Positions 34,008-43,532 of a DNA stretch of 45,574 bases are shown piece after piece. The stretch's first letter is position 1. Each line of letters opens with the position of its first letter. Under the pieces are notes generated by a model. The model made no database searches. It saw only the letters and a program-made list of their open reading frames with translations, and was not told where the DNA came from. Origin of the DNA: Candidatus Sulfopaludibacter sp. Lineage in GTDB: Bacteria; Acidobacteriota; Terriglobia; Bryobacterales; Bryobacteraceae. The stretch lies in contig JARLGM010000038.1 of assembly GCA_031292755.1 (NCBI GenBank), forward strand, positions 1 through 45,574. The letters run 5' to 3'. The translations under genes were made by a program, and so were the position numbers.

Positions 34008-34823
34008 TCAGTTTTCAGCCGGTCTTTCGACGCGATCGATCACCAGCACCTCGACCGGGCCTTTCGCGGATTCCAGGCGCATTCCGAGTTGTTCCTGCAA
34101 GGCGGCAAAGATCGATGGGGCTGTTCCGGGGTCGCTGCCCATGGCCTCTTCGGGAGCAAAATCCAACTGAAAGTCGAAGGCTCCGCGGAAGCTTGTCCGA
34201 TCGATCACGGTGCGGCCAATCCGATCCGAAAGAAGTTCGACCAGTTTGGGCATGGTGACCCCAAAACCTTCGATCCGGCCGATTCCGATCCTCTCGCCTC
34301 CACAGATTTTGGAGCCGAATGGCAGGGTGGGACCTTGCGGATCGCGCGTGACGCAACTCCCCGCTTTCGCCGGCGCGATCCTGAGACCACCCTTTGCCGC
34401 CGCCAGTTCATAGACAGGCAACTGCCGGGTTTCGCGATGGAACGAGAATTGGAACCGGTCCGCGAGCAGTGACTGGAGCATAGGCCGCATCTGCTCGAAA
34501 TTGACGTCGCCCTCCGCCTTCGCGGTGACGGCATAGCCGTCAGACGCCGCCCAGGAGGGCTCGCCTACAATCTGATAGTCTCTGGCGTCGTATGCCAGTT
34601 GGATCAGCAAGTGCAGGGAAGCGTTGGGCACGTGGAACCGGCCGCCCCGGGAGGCTCGCGCAATGGCTCGCATCAGACCGATTTCCACGCTATTGGAGGG
34701 ACCGCCCCCAGCGTTCCGTTTGATGGATGCCACATCGAATTTCGGCGCGACCTGCGGCGGCTGCGCCCGGATCGCGATGGGCACCGCCAGAGCGGCCACG
34801 CATGATGCCACGAGTGCCCTCAC
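34008..34823 (-). CDS. TIGR03435-type exported protein
   Basis: A 271-residue exported protein with a signal peptide (MRALVASCVAALAVPIAIRA) followed by KFDVASIKRNAGG, the hallmark of the TIGR03435 family, and by RGGRFHVPNASLHLLIQLAYD, QMRPMLQSLLADRFQFSFH, RETRQLPVYEL and VIDRTSFRGAFDFQLDF. The family is abundant in Solibacter-type soil genomes; its role is unknown. The start is GTG at 34823, overlapping the TGA of the SWIM gene (GTGA), so it is the third gene of the SNF2-SWIM unit, an odd position for an exported protein. No lipobox was seen. Confidence 0.82.
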   Translation of the reverse strand: MRALVASCVAALAVPIAIRAQPPQVAPKFDVASIKRNAGGGPSNSVEIGLMRAIARASRGGRFHVPNASLHLLIQLAYDARDYQIVGEPSWAASDGYAVTAKAEGDVNFEQMRPMLQSLLADRFQFSFHRETRQLPVYELAAAKGGLRIAPAKAGSCVTRDPQGPTLPFGSKICGGERIGIGRIEGFGVTMPKLVELLSDRIGRTVIDRTSFRGAFDFQLDFAPEEAMGSDPGTAPSIFAALQEQLGMRLESAKGPVEVLVIDRVERPAEN

Positions 34824-35641
34824 GGGGTCTTCTTCGTTTTTCGGGGACGCTTCGCTGTTGCGCGTTTGGGCGGCGCCGCCTTCGCCGCCGGTTTCTTTTT
34901 GGCCTTTCGCTCCGGTCCGGTGTCCGCGGCCATGTCGAGGCCGAAGATACCGGCGAGGTCTTCACCGCCCAGCACTTTGGCCGCGTCCGGCCCATTCGGA
35001 GACAGAGGCATGGATTTGCCGGCCCGGAGGATCAGATCGTTTTCGTCCACGCCGCGCAGCCGGAAGAGGAGTTCGGGCTGGCGATCGAAGCGCGCCCCGA
35101 CCCCATAGAGAACCGCCGCGACATGCTTGCACATATCCGCATAGTCCGGGCAACTGCACGATAGTTGGATCTCCGCCGGAGAAGGGAACAGGCCCTGACC
35201 CTGGCGGCAGATCCGCTCCATCACCCCTTTGGAGAAGCGCCCCTGAAGCAGTTCGACCAGGGAATCGATAGCGCCGGCGCAGTCCGTGCAAATGGATTTC
35301 CACCGCGTTTTGGCCACGGGAGTCACATTCAGCGCGACCTCATACAACTCCGAGCCGCTGACCCATGCGCGGATTTCGCCGGCGGCGATCCGCAGATCGA
35401 CCACCGAACCGTTGCGCACATAGGTCCGGCCGCGCGGCAGACGGTTGGCAAAATCGCTGTAGCGTTCCAGGTTTTCGCACCAGGACTTGCCCCAGAACGT
35501 ATTGGCGATGGTGCGGCCTTCCACCACCACGGGCGAAACAGATTGCCCTTTCTTACGGCGCTTTTCCATCTCTCGCACGGCCTTGCGCCGCCGTTCGGCC
35601 ACGGAAACGTATGGCCTCCATCCCCAACCGTAATAGTCCAC
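34820..35641 (-). CDS. SWIM zinc-finger protein
   Basis: A 273-residue protein with a SWIM-type zinc motif, CSCPDYADMCKHVAAVLYG, where C162, C164, C171 and H173 form the CxCxnCxH. The body before it (WGKSWCENLERYSDFANRLPRGR) is typical of bacterial SWIM proteins. The C-terminus is very lysine-, alanine- and proline-rich (KAKKKPAAKAAPPKR), which may bind nucleic acid. Genes of this type often stand beside SNF2 helicases in bacteria and are presumed to assist them. It starts 3 bases after the SNF2 stop and overlaps the TIGR03435 gene (GTGA). Confidence 0.85.
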   Translation of the reverse strand: MDYYGWGWRPYVSVAERRRKAVREMEKRRKKGQSVSPVVVEGRTIANTFWGKSWCENLERYSDFANRLPRGRTYVRNGSVVDLRIAAGEIRAWVSGSELYEVALNVTPVAKTRWKSICTDCAGAIDSLVELLQGRFSKGVMERICRQGQGLFPSPAEIQLSCSCPDYADMCKHVAAVLYGVGARFDRQPELLFRLRGVDENDLILRAGKSMPLSPNGPDAAKVLGGEDLAGIFGLDMAADTGPERKAKKKPAAKAAPPKRATAKRPRKTKKTP

Positions 35642-35644
35642 GGG

Positions 35645-38353
35645 TCACACCTCCTTGAGCGCTTTATTGATGTCGAGCGCTACCAGCTTGAGCAGTTCGT
35701 CGTCTTTCATTTCGGTCAGCAGCAAGTCCGCACCCGTTTGCAGCAATCCATCGGAGAGCTGGCGCTTGGACTCGATGAGCTGATCGATTTTCTCCTCTAC
35801 GGTACCGCGGCAGACGAATTTATGCACTAAGACGTTCCTGGTTTGGCCGATGCGGAAGGCGCGATCGGTGGCCTGGTTCTCCACGGCCGGGTTCCACCAG
35901 CGGTCGAAATGCACGACGTGCGAAGCGGCCGTCAGGTTGAGGCCCGCGCCGCCGGCTTTGAGGGACAGCACGAAAAAGCCGACGCCTTCGTCTTCCTGAA
36001 AACGGCGCACCAGGTCTTTCCGCTTTTTTACCTCGGTTTCGCCGTGCAGCACCAGGCCGGGGCGCCCGAATACCGAGCCCAGAAAGGCGGCAAGAGGAGC
36101 GGTGACTTCGCGGAACTGGGTGAAGACCAGCATCTTCTCCTGCCGGGACGCCACCTCTTCGCCAATCTCGCGCAGGCGGGCCCATTTGCCGCTGTCGCTT
36201 TCGCTCCAGGCGCCGTCTCCCAGCCACTGCGACGGATGATTGCAGATCTGCTTGAAACGCATGAGGTACGAGAGAACCAGGCCCTTGCGCTGGATTCCGA
36301 TGGAATCGGCCAGTTGCTCTTTCATCTCTTCCACCGCCTGCTGGTAGAGCGCGGCCTGGCGGCGGCTCAGCGGGCAGAAGGACTTGATCTCGGTCTTGTC
36401 CGGCAGGTCGGAGATGACCGCCTTGTCGGTTTTCAATCGCCGCAGAATATAGGGGCGCACCAGTTCGCGCAGGGGACCGTAGGAGGCGTGAGGGCTGTTT
36501 GCCAGCCGTTTGGCGAAATTGGAAAACTCCTTCGGCGAACCGAGCAGGCCCGGGTTGAGGAAGTCGAAGATGGACCACAAATCGCCCAGCCGGTTCTCGA
36601 CGGGCGTGCCGGTGAGCGCCAGGCGCGCGTCCGCTTTGAGAGTTTTCACGACGCGCGTCTGTTTGGCGCCAGGGTTTTTGATGTTCTGGGCTTCGTCCAG
36701 CACAGCCAGACGCCAGGACGATTCGCCAATCCACGGCAGGCGCAACAAGGAACCGTAGGAGGTGATCACCAGGTCGACGCCCTGCAGTTGCCGCGGCGTG
36801 AGAGCCTTGAGTTCCGCCACGGGAAGCGCCGAAGGATGCGCGATGAGCGATTTCAAGGCGGGCGCAAAGCGTTCGATTTCCGCCGCCCAGTTGGCCAGCA
36901 GGGAGGCCGGCGCCACCAGCAGGCTGGGCCGGGACGCGCCGCGGCGCTGGCGTTGGAGCACCAACAGCAGCGCCAGCACCTGAATGGTCTTGCCGAGCCC
37001 CATGTCGTCGGCGAGGCACGCGCCCAGCCCGAGGGTGGTGAGCAGATACAGCCAGCGGAGGCCCACCTGCTGGTAAGGCCGCAGGACGCCGTTCAGGGCC
37101 TCGCCGGGATCGATTTGCGCCAGCCCCTGCGGGCTGCGCAGGCCCTTCAAGGTATCGGCCAGCCAGGGGCCGGCGATCACTTGCGCCCAGCCGGCGGCTT
37201 CGGATAACGGTCCGTCGTCCGGCGCCACGTCAGCGCCGGCCAGAAGGCGCATGGCCTCGCCGAAAGCCAGGCCGTTCTCACCGGCCGCGCGCTGGATTTC
37301 GCCGAAGCGATGCATCATGCGCTGGAGGTGCTCGCGATCCAGTTCGATCCAGCGGCCGCGCACCAGGGCCAGGCCATCGGAGTGGGCCAGCAGGTCGCGG
37401 ATCTCGGCGGCGGTCAGGCTGTCGCCTTCCAGAGTGACGGCCATCTGGAAATCGAGCAGGGCATCCTGGCCGAGTCCGGCGGGCGGCTTGCCTCCCACCG
37501 AGGCGGTCACGCGCGGGCGCGGCGGCCGGTTTCCGCGCCACGCGGCGGGCATGCGCACGACTACGCCCGCCGCCTCCAGTTGGGGGACGTCGCGCAAGAG
37601 TTGCAGCGCTTCGGCCGGTGTCCAGCGCAACGGATGGAAGATCTCGCCCGCATCGACCATGCGCTTGAGCCAGGGGCAGTTCTCCGAGGCGCGCTGCACG
37701 GGAACCAGCAGCGACAGCAGCCGGCCTTTGTTGGCCGCGCCGGCATACTCGCGCAATGCCTGCCCGAGCGCCAAATGCTGCGCCTTGGCCTGGGCCGAGA
37801 GCCGCGTGGTGTAGGTGGCGAGAAAGGCAAACGGTGCGTCGGGGTCCTTGCGATTTTCGGCGAGATTGAAATGCACGCGGCCGACCAGGTTCCAGGCTGG
37901 GTTGCGGCTCTTCAGGAAATCCTGGACGCCGGCTTTCGATTGGGCCAGTTCGGCGGCAAAGGCGCTGTCGAGTTCCTCCCATAAGGATCGCAGCACCGCG
38001 GCCGTCAGATACTCCGCGCCGCGCATGGGCGGCGCCGCAAAGGCGATGGACTCGAGATCGTCGTCCGGAGGAGGCGGGGCCGGCTCCTCATGGCGAAGGT
38101 CCTCGCCGCCGTACCGGGTGCACAGCGCCGTCACATAGCGGGCGCCGAATTCGCGCCAGTAGGAGAGGACCGGCGGCAACGTGGTGCCCGCCTGATCCGC
38201 GCCCAGGAACAGCAGGCCGTGGCCCGCGCCGCGCTCGAATGCCTGCCGGATTTGCCCGGCGAGCGCGGCGTCGAGCGGCGGCGCATCGGGCTCGTCAGCG
38301 AGGACAAGCCTGCCGTGAGGACTCAAGCCGGGCGAAAAGGCAGCGGACTCCAT
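35645..38353 (-). CDS. SNF2/SWI2-type DNA-dependent ATPase
   Basis: A 902-residue helicase-like protein of the SNF2 superfamily 2 group that moves on DNA using ATP. The N-terminal ~400 residues form the SNF2-associated region (SSP-like, with LRDVPQLEAAGVVVRMPAAW). The helicase core has Walker A DDMGLGKTIQ (Lys455), Walker B DEAQNIKNPG (Asp553), VVKTLKADARLALTGTPVEN, and the C-terminal lobe with LVFTQFREV, GGAGLNLTAASHVVHFDRWW and NQATDRAFRIGQTRNV. Complete and typical in length. The partners are SWIM and TIGR03435 genes. Likely roles are chromosome remodelling, transcription or repair; the substrate is not visible. No strong ribosome binding site at 38353. Confidence 0.92.
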   Translation of the reverse strand: MESAAFSPGLSPHGRLVLADEPDAPPLDAALAGQIRQAFERGAGHGLLFLGADQAGTTLPPVLSYWREFGARYVTALCTRYGGEDLRHEEPAPPPPDDDLESIAFAAPPMRGAEYLTAAVLRSLWEELDSAFAAELAQSKAGVQDFLKSRNPAWNLVGRVHFNLAENRKDPDAPFAFLATYTTRLSAQAKAQHLALGQALREYAGAANKGRLLSLLVPVQRASENCPWLKRMVDAGEIFHPLRWTPAEALQLLRDVPQLEAAGVVVRMPAAWRGNRPPRPRVTASVGGKPPAGLGQDALLDFQMAVTLEGDSLTAAEIRDLLAHSDGLALVRGRWIELDREHLQRMMHRFGEIQRAAGENGLAFGEAMRLLAGADVAPDDGPLSEAAGWAQVIAGPWLADTLKGLRSPQGLAQIDPGEALNGVLRPYQQVGLRWLYLLTTLGLGACLADDMGLGKTIQVLALLLVLQRQRRGASRPSLLVAPASLLANWAAEIERFAPALKSLIAHPSALPVAELKALTPRQLQGVDLVITSYGSLLRLPWIGESSWRLAVLDEAQNIKNPGAKQTRVVKTLKADARLALTGTPVENRLGDLWSIFDFLNPGLLGSPKEFSNFAKRLANSPHASYGPLRELVRPYILRRLKTDKAVISDLPDKTEIKSFCPLSRRQAALYQQAVEEMKEQLADSIGIQRKGLVLSYLMRFKQICNHPSQWLGDGAWSESDSGKWARLREIGEEVASRQEKMLVFTQFREVTAPLAAFLGSVFGRPGLVLHGETEVKKRKDLVRRFQEDEGVGFFVLSLKAGGAGLNLTAASHVVHFDRWWNPAVENQATDRAFRIGQTRNVLVHKFVCRGTVEEKIDQLIESKRQLSDGLLQTGADLLLTEMKDDELLKLVALDINKALKEV

Positions 38354-38544
38354 GACAGGAATCGTTCAGGATAGCAAGGCCAAGTGGATAAATGGATAAC
38401 TTCCGGTACAATATTCCAGTGTGACGTTTCCGGTCAGTCGTGAGTGTTGAACAAGTAGTCCGATGGGATGCCGGGCCTCGGCTGAGAACATGTCCCAAGC
38501 GCAATGGGATATATTTAACGAATCGACCGACAGGAGTTTCTTTT
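38354..38544. other. divergent promoter gap
   Basis: The gap between the SNF2 gene and the S9 peptidase gene. TACAAT (38404-38409) could be a -10 for rightward transcription. GGATAA occurs twice (near 38380 and 38391). Nothing firm. Confidence 0.3.
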
Positions 38545-41232
38545 ATGCTCACAAGATTCGCCGGCATCATGCTGGCACTGCTCGCTGTTTCCCTTCCGGC
38601 CGTGGCCGGCGATAGTGTCACGACGGCCCCGGCTCCGGTGAAAAAAGCCAACTATGAACTGGCGGCGCAATGGACCGCATCCAAAATCGGCAAGATGATT
38701 TTCGATGTGGCTGTGACTCCGCACTGGCTGGATTCCGGCGACCGTTTCTGGTACACCTTCGAAACCACCAAGGGGCGGAAATTCTGGATGGTGGATCCGG
38801 CGAAGAAGTCGCGAGCGTTGGTTTTCGACCCGGTGAAACTGGCCGCGCAGTTGACCGCGGCGACCGGACTGCCTTACGATTCGCAGCATCTTCCCATCAC
38901 GACGATCCGGTTCGTCAAAAATGACACCACCATTCAGTTCGACGTGATCGTACCGCGCGATGCCGTCATTCCGGGCGAAAAGAAACCGCCGGCCGGCACG
39001 GTGAGCACCGACGCGCTGGGCCAGGGAAACGGCGAGGATCCGCAGCAGCAGGGCGGGCGCGGCGGCCGTGGCGGCACTGCCGGCCCGAATCAGAAGACGC
39101 TGTACTTCGAGTATGAGCTGGCCACCGCCAAACTCAATCTGCTGGACGAGCGCCCGCAGCGCAAGGCGGCCTGGGCCAGCATGTCGCCGGACGAGAAGTG
39201 GGTGGTGTTCGCCAAGAATCACAACCTGTACATCATGGACGCGGCCAATTACGCCAAAGCGCTGAAGAAGGCCGACGACGCCGGCATCGTGGAAACGCAA
39301 CTGACTACGGACGGCGTGGAAGACAACGGCTACGGCGGCGGCCGGGGCATGGGCGGCGATCAGCAGCAACAACAGGAGCAGCAGCAGAACGAAGGCGAGG
39401 GGCAGGGGCAGGACAACAAGAATGCCCGGGTGAGCGCCGGCAACGTCTCCTGGTCGCGCGATTCCAAAAAGTTCGCGCTGGTGCGGCGGGATGCCACCAA
39501 GGTGGAGAAGCTCTGGGTGATCAACTCGCTGGCCAATCCGCGGCCCACCCTGGAGACGTACCGCTACGCCATGCCGGGCGACAAGGAAATTCCGCAGTCG
39601 CAGATCGAGATCTTCGACGTGGCTTCCAGGGACCGGAAAATCGTTAAGGCCGACGCCTATAAAGACGAGACGCTACAGATCGAGGTGGAGCGCCCCTCGA
39701 CGCGCATGCGCGAAGAGCACGAGAAGACGGAGCCTCTGTGGGCGAATCCCGGATCGGACAAGCTGTACTTCACGCGTATGAGCCGCGACTTGCATCGCGT
39801 GGACGTCTGCACGGTGGACACGGCCAGCGGCGACGTCAAGCCGCTGATTCAGGAGCGCATGAATGTCTACATCGAGACCAAGCCCCTGCGCATTATCAAT
39901 AACGGCGCGGAGTTGGTGTGGTGGAGTGAACGCGACGGATGGGGCCACTACTATCTCTACGATTCCAACGGCACTCTGAAAAACCAGGTGACCAAGGGTG
40001 AATTCGTCGCCGAAGATATTTCCTATGTCGATGAAAAAGCCCGCGCGATGTATCTTACGGCGTCGGGCCGTGAAGACGGCGAAGATCCATACTATATGCA
40101 CTACTACCGCGCCAGTCTGGATGGCAGCGGCATCAAGCTGCTGGATCCGGGCGATGCCTCGCACGCGGCAGTGGCTGCCGATTCGGGCCACTACTTCGTG
40201 GATAACAGCTCGCGGGTGAACGCGGCGCCCGTCAGCATCCTTTATGATGCACAGGGAGCGGAAACCATGCCGTTGGAGAAGGTGGATGTTACTCCGCTGC
40301 TGGAGGCCGGGTATAAGTTCCCCGAACCATTCAAAGTGAAAGCCGACGATGGTATTACGGACCTGTACGGCGTGATGTACAAGCCGTTCGATTTCGACCC
40401 GGGCAAGAAGTATCCGATCGTGGAGTATGTGTATCCCGGGCCGCAGACGGAAAGTGTGACCCAGGTCTTCACTCCGAAGAGCGCGAACATCGCGCTGGCC
40501 AACCTGGGCTTCATCGTCATCGAGGTGGGCAATCGCGGCGGCAATCCCCACCGCTCCAAGTGGTATCACACCTTCGGCTACGGCAATCTTCGCGATTATG
40601 GCCTGGCCGATAAAAAGCACGCCGTAGAGCAACTGGCGGCCAAGTATCCGTGGATCGATATCGAACGTGTGGGGATCACCGGCCACTCCGGCGGCGGCTT
40701 CATGTCCACGGCGGCCCTGTTGATCTACCCCGATTTTTACAAGGTCGCGGTATCGGAATCCGGCAACCACGAGAATAACGTGTACAACAACACCTGGAGC
40801 GAAAAACACCACGGCTTGAAAGAAGTTACTGACAAGGACGGCAAGGTCAGCTTCCAATACTCGATCGACAAGAACTCGGAGATCGCCAAGAACCTGAAAG
40901 GCCACTTACTGCTTTCCACCGGAGATATCGATAACAACGTCCACCCGGCGAATACGATCCGCCTGATGGATGCCTTGGTCAAAGCGAACAAGCGTTTCGA
41001 TTTCGTCATGCTCCCCGGCCAGCGTCATGCCTATGGTCCGATGGCGGAATACTTCTCGTGGATTCGCGCCGATTACTTCTGCAAGTATCTGCTGGGAGAC
41101 TTCGATCAAAGTGTGGATATGTGGGAGCTGAACAACGAACGCCAGGCGGCCGATAAGGCCCCGCCGGTGCGCCAGGGTCAGGGAACGCAACAGCAACAGC
41201 AGCGCCGAGGGGGAGGCGGCGGGGGAAACTGA
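38545..41232 (+). CDS. exported S9 (DPP-IV-like) peptidase
   Basis: An 895-residue exported serine peptidase of the prolyl-oligopeptidase/DPP-IV group. ATG at 38545 has AGGAG 8 bases upstream and gives a signal peptide (MLTRFAGIMLALLAVSLPA). The beta-propeller N-terminal domain is followed by the C-terminal alpha/beta hydrolase with Ser715 (GHSGGGFMS), Asp796 (TGDIDNNVHP) and His828 (GQRHAYG). These enzymes cleave dipeptides after proline or alanine. Three low-complexity stretches are inserted: GGRGGRGGTAG at about 170-180, a Gln-rich run at about 270-290, and a GGGGGG tail. They are not needed for catalysis and may be linkers. Confidence 0.9.
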   Translation: MLTRFAGIMLALLAVSLPAVAGDSVTTAPAPVKKANYELAAQWTASKIGKMIFDVAVTPHWLDSGDRFWYTFETTKGRKFWMVDPAKKSRALVFDPVKLAAQLTAATGLPYDSQHLPITTIRFVKNDTTIQFDVIVPRDAVIPGEKKPPAGTVSTDALGQGNGEDPQQQGGRGGRGGTAGPNQKTLYFEYELATAKLNLLDERPQRKAAWASMSPDEKWVVFAKNHNLYIMDAANYAKALKKADDAGIVETQLTTDGVEDNGYGGGRGMGGDQQQQQEQQQNEGEGQGQDNKNARVSAGNVSWSRDSKKFALVRRDATKVEKLWVINSLANPRPTLETYRYAMPGDKEIPQSQIEIFDVASRDRKIVKADAYKDETLQIEVERPSTRMREEHEKTEPLWANPGSDKLYFTRMSRDLHRVDVCTVDTASGDVKPLIQERMNVYIETKPLRIINNGAELVWWSERDGWGHYYLYDSNGTLKNQVTKGEFVAEDISYVDEKARAMYLTASGREDGEDPYYMHYYRASLDGSGIKLLDPGDASHAAVAADSGHYFVDNSSRVNAAPVSILYDAQGAETMPLEKVDVTPLLEAGYKFPEPFKVKADDGITDLYGVMYKPFDFDPGKKYPIVEYVYPGPQTESVTQVFTPKSANIALANLGFIVIEVGNRGGNPHRSKWYHTFGYGNLRDYGLADKKHAVEQLAAKYPWIDIERVGITGHSGGGFMSTAALLIYPDFYKVAVSESGNHENNVYNNTWSEKHHGLKEVTDKDGKVSFQYSIDKNSEIAKNLKGHLLLSTGDIDNNVHPANTIRLMDALVKANKRFDFVMLPGQRHAYGPMAEYFSWIRADYFCKYLLGDFDQSVDMWELNNERQAADKAPPVRQGQGTQQQQQRRGGGGGGN

Positions 41233-41240
41233 GGGGAGCC

Positions 41241-41287
41241 GGTTCCGTGTAGCCGTCTAGTGGCGGCTACGGTGCGGCGCCGGAACC
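41241..41287. terminator. bidirectional hairpin between convergent genes
   Basis: GGTTCCG (41241-41247) with CGGAACC (41281-41287) and inner GTAGCCG (41249-41255) with CGGCTAC (41264-41270) form a stem between the S9 peptidase and the response regulator. Part of it lies in the regulator's 3' end. No T-run. Confidence 0.5.
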
Positions 41288-41922
41288 AATCCCGCGAGGT
41301 GAGCGGCCTCGATGACGCCGGCCAGGTTCTTGACACCAAGTTTCCTCATCATCGTCCGGCGGTAGGTGCGTATCGTATTGTGCTCCAGGTTGAGTTCGCT
41401 GGCGACCTCTTTGGTTCTCATACCGCCGGCGACCAGCCGCAGCACCTGCATCTCGCGAGGAGAGAGGGAACCGACATCGGGAACGACGCCGCCGCCCTGC
41501 CCGCTGCGCTGCACGCACGCCAGCAACCGGCTGGAAGCGCTCGAACTGAGGTAAGTGCCTCCGGCGGCCACGGTGCGAACGGCCTGCAGGATCTCCTGGG
41601 CCGGCGATTTCTCCAAAACGAAACCGCGAACGCCGGCACGAATAGCCGCGAGTATCGAATCTTCGTCGTCGTAAGCCGAGAACATCACGACCTTTGCCCG
41701 CGGGCAGACATGCAGGATTTCGGTGGTGAGCTGGATACCTGTGACGCCGGGCAGACCTAGGTCTATCAGCACCAAATCGGGCCGGAGCCGCCGGCAGAGT
41801 GCGACTGCCTCGACTCCGTTGGTGGCTTCTCCGGCCACATGGAGATCGGGACTGCAAGCGAAAACAGCCCGCAGTCCAGCTATTGCCTTATGATCCTGAA
41901 CCAAGACTACATTGACCGTCAT
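41257..41922 (-). CDS. NarL/LuxR-type response regulator
   Basis: A 221-residue regulator. Receiver domain residues 1-120 with acidic D10, phospho-acceptor Asp54 (LVLIDLGLPG) and VVMFSAYDDED, AGVRGFVLEKSP supplying the conserved Ser and Lys. C-terminal LuxR helix-turn-helix with LSPREMQVLRLVAGGMRTKE and HNTIRTYRRTMMRKLGVKN. The start is ATG at 41922, which opens the receiver fold; a longer frame upstream is not coding. The usual second acidic residue before D10 is replaced by Gln9 (LVQDHKA), a mild deviation. No histidine kinase is adjacent. It starts 5 bases after the DUF1328 stop, so they form one unit. Confidence 0.88.
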   Translation of the reverse strand: MTVNVVLVQDHKAIAGLRAVFACSPDLHVAGEATNGVEAVALCRRLRPDLVLIDLGLPGVTGIQLTTEILHVCPRAKVVMFSAYDDEDSILAAIRAGVRGFVLEKSPAQEILQAVRTVAAGGTYLSSSASSRLLACVQRSGQGGGVVPDVGSLSPREMQVLRLVAGGMRTKEVASELNLEHNTIRTYRRTMMRKLGVKNLAGVIEAAHLAGLVPAPHRSRH

Positions 41923-41927
41923 GAATG

Positions 41928-42083
41928 CTATCTGCGCCGGGTGAAAAACGTAATGAGCCAGACGACGAGAAAAACGAAGAACAGAATCTTGGCGATACCG
42001 ACGGCGGTGCCGGCGATTCCACCGAACCCCAGGATGGCGGCAACCAGCGCAATGACCAGGAACACCAGTGACCAATGGAGCAC
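41928..42083 (-). CDS. DUF1328 small membrane protein
   Basis: A 51-residue protein with two hydrophobic segments, [20 protein letters not shown] and [17 protein letters not shown], and an arginine tail. It matches the DUF1328 (YtjA-like) family, with the [14 protein letters not shown] turn. The start is GTG at 42083, preceded by GAGG 5 bases away; this gives the usual length. An upstream ATG adds 11 residues without family support. Function unknown. First gene of the unit with the response regulator. Confidence 0.8.
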   Translation of the reverse strand: MLHWSLVFLVIALVAAILGFGGIAGTAVGIAKILFFVFLVVWLITFFTRRR

Positions 42084-42179
42084 GTATTCCTCACTTTCCA
42101 GCACATAGTAGCGCAAGGGCGCTCCGTCCGGCGCAATCCTTAGTACTCTTGCGGTACTCTGTTTGCAATGGAGGGTAAC

Positions 42180-43532
42180 ATGAGGCTGGTCACCCGGAAA
42201 TCCATCTCACGCCGGAGCGTTCTCCGTGGGGTGGGCGTTACACTGGCGCTGCCTCTGCTGGATGCGATGGTGCCGGCGCAGACTCCCTGGCGCAAAACGG
42301 CGGGTGCGACGCCCGGCCGCATGGCATGCATCGAAATGGTGCACGGCGCCGCCGGGAGTTCGGTTGGGACCACCGGCAGGCAGTATTGGAGTCCCGTACG
42401 GGATGGCGCCGATTTCGACTTCTCATATTGCCTGGAGCCGCTGGCGCCGCTGCGGGAGTTCGTTACGATCATCAGCGGGACCGACGCCCGCCAGGCGGAG
42501 GCCTTTGCACCCACCGAAGTCGGCGCGGATCATTTCCGTTCCAGCGCGGTGTTCCTGACCGCGACCCATCCTAAACAGACCGACGGAGCGGATGTTGCCG
42601 GCGGTGTCTCGATCGACCACTTGTATGCCCGGCAGTTCGGGCGGGACACGCGCCTGCCATCCATCCAGCTCGGGATCGAATTCGTCGAACCTACGAACTC
42701 GTGCGGCTTTACTTATAGCTGCATTTACTCGGACGCCATTAGTTGGGCCTCGCCGGCCGCTCCGCTGCTACCCGAGATCAATCCACGGATGGTTTTCGAA
42801 AATCTGTTTGGAGACGGTGCGGCGGCTCAGCGGAGGGGCAGCATTCTGGATGGCGCCGCTCCGCAGGCGGCCCGGCTGAAGAACCGCGTGGGGGCAGCGG
42901 ACCGTAGCCGCGTCGATCGGCACCTCGCGGAGATCCGCGCGGTGGAGCGACGCATCGAGGCCATCGAGAAGCGGAACACCAGCGGGGAAGAGAGGGAACT
43001 GGCGATTGCGCCCCTTGGCGTGCCGGATTCGTGGGAAGAGCACGTGAAGCTCATGTTCGATCTGCAAGTGCTGGCGTTCGCCGCGGACATTACGCGAGTG
43101 TCGAGCTTCAAGATGAGCCACGATGTCAGCAATCGCATCTTTCCGGAGAGCGGAGTGAAGAGCCCGTTCCACACGCTCTCGCACCACAACGAGGACGCCG
43201 CCCGCATCGCCGAGTTTGCCCGGCTGAATCGTTACCACGTGAGCATGGTGCCCTACTTTCTGGAGAAACTAAAGAACACTCCCGATGGCGACGGCAGCCT
43301 GCTGGATCATTCCCTAGTGTTGTACGGCAGCCCCATGGGCGACTCGAATACGCATAACCACCGGCGGGTGCCGCTGTTTCTAGCCGGGCACGCCGGCGGC
43401 CGGGTGAAGGGTAACCAGCATTGCGCCTGCGCCGAGGGCACCCCGCAGGCCAATGCCCTGCTGACGGTGCTGCGCCGACTCGGCGTGAACATCGATCGCG
43501 TGGGCGACAGCACCGGCGAAATAGCGATTTAG
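42180..43532 (+). CDS. DUF1552 Tat-exported protein
   Basis: A 450-residue exported protein with a twin-arginine signal peptide ([21 protein letters not shown]), which points to export of a folded protein. The body belongs to DUF1552, common in Planctomycetes and Solibacter-type genomes: [78 protein letters not shown], and [20 protein letters not shown]. Its function is unknown; related DUF1552 proteins occur next to DUF1588/DUF1592 cytochrome-like proteins, none of which is here. ATG at 42180 has GGAGGG upstream. Confidence 0.85.
   Translation: MRLVTRKSISRRSVLRGVGVTLALPLLDAMVPAQTPWRKTAGATPGRMACIEMVHGAAGSSVGTTGRQYWSPVRDGADFDFSYCLEPLAPLREFVTIISGTDARQAEAFAPTEVGADHFRSSAVFLTATHPKQTDGADVAGGVSIDHLYARQFGRDTRLPSIQLGIEFVEPTNSCGFTYSCIYSDAISWASPAAPLLPEINPRMVFENLFGDGAAAQRRGSILDGAAPQAARLKNRVGAADRSRVDRHLAEIRAVERRIEAIEKRNTSGEERELAIAPLGVPDSWEEHVKLMFDLQVLAFAADITRVSSFKMSHDVSNRIFPESGVKSPFHTLSHHNEDAARIAEFARLNRYHVSMVPYFLEKLKNTPDGDGSLLDHSLVLYGSPMGDSNTHNHRRVPLFLAGHAGGRVKGNQHCACAEGTPQANALLTVLRRLGVNIDRVGDSTGEIAI

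Noticed and set aside
41923..42075. 51-residue N-terminal extension of the response regulator
   Set aside because: It overlaps the DUF1328 gene in another frame and is arginine-rich with no receiver similarity; the receiver begins at the ATG at 41922.
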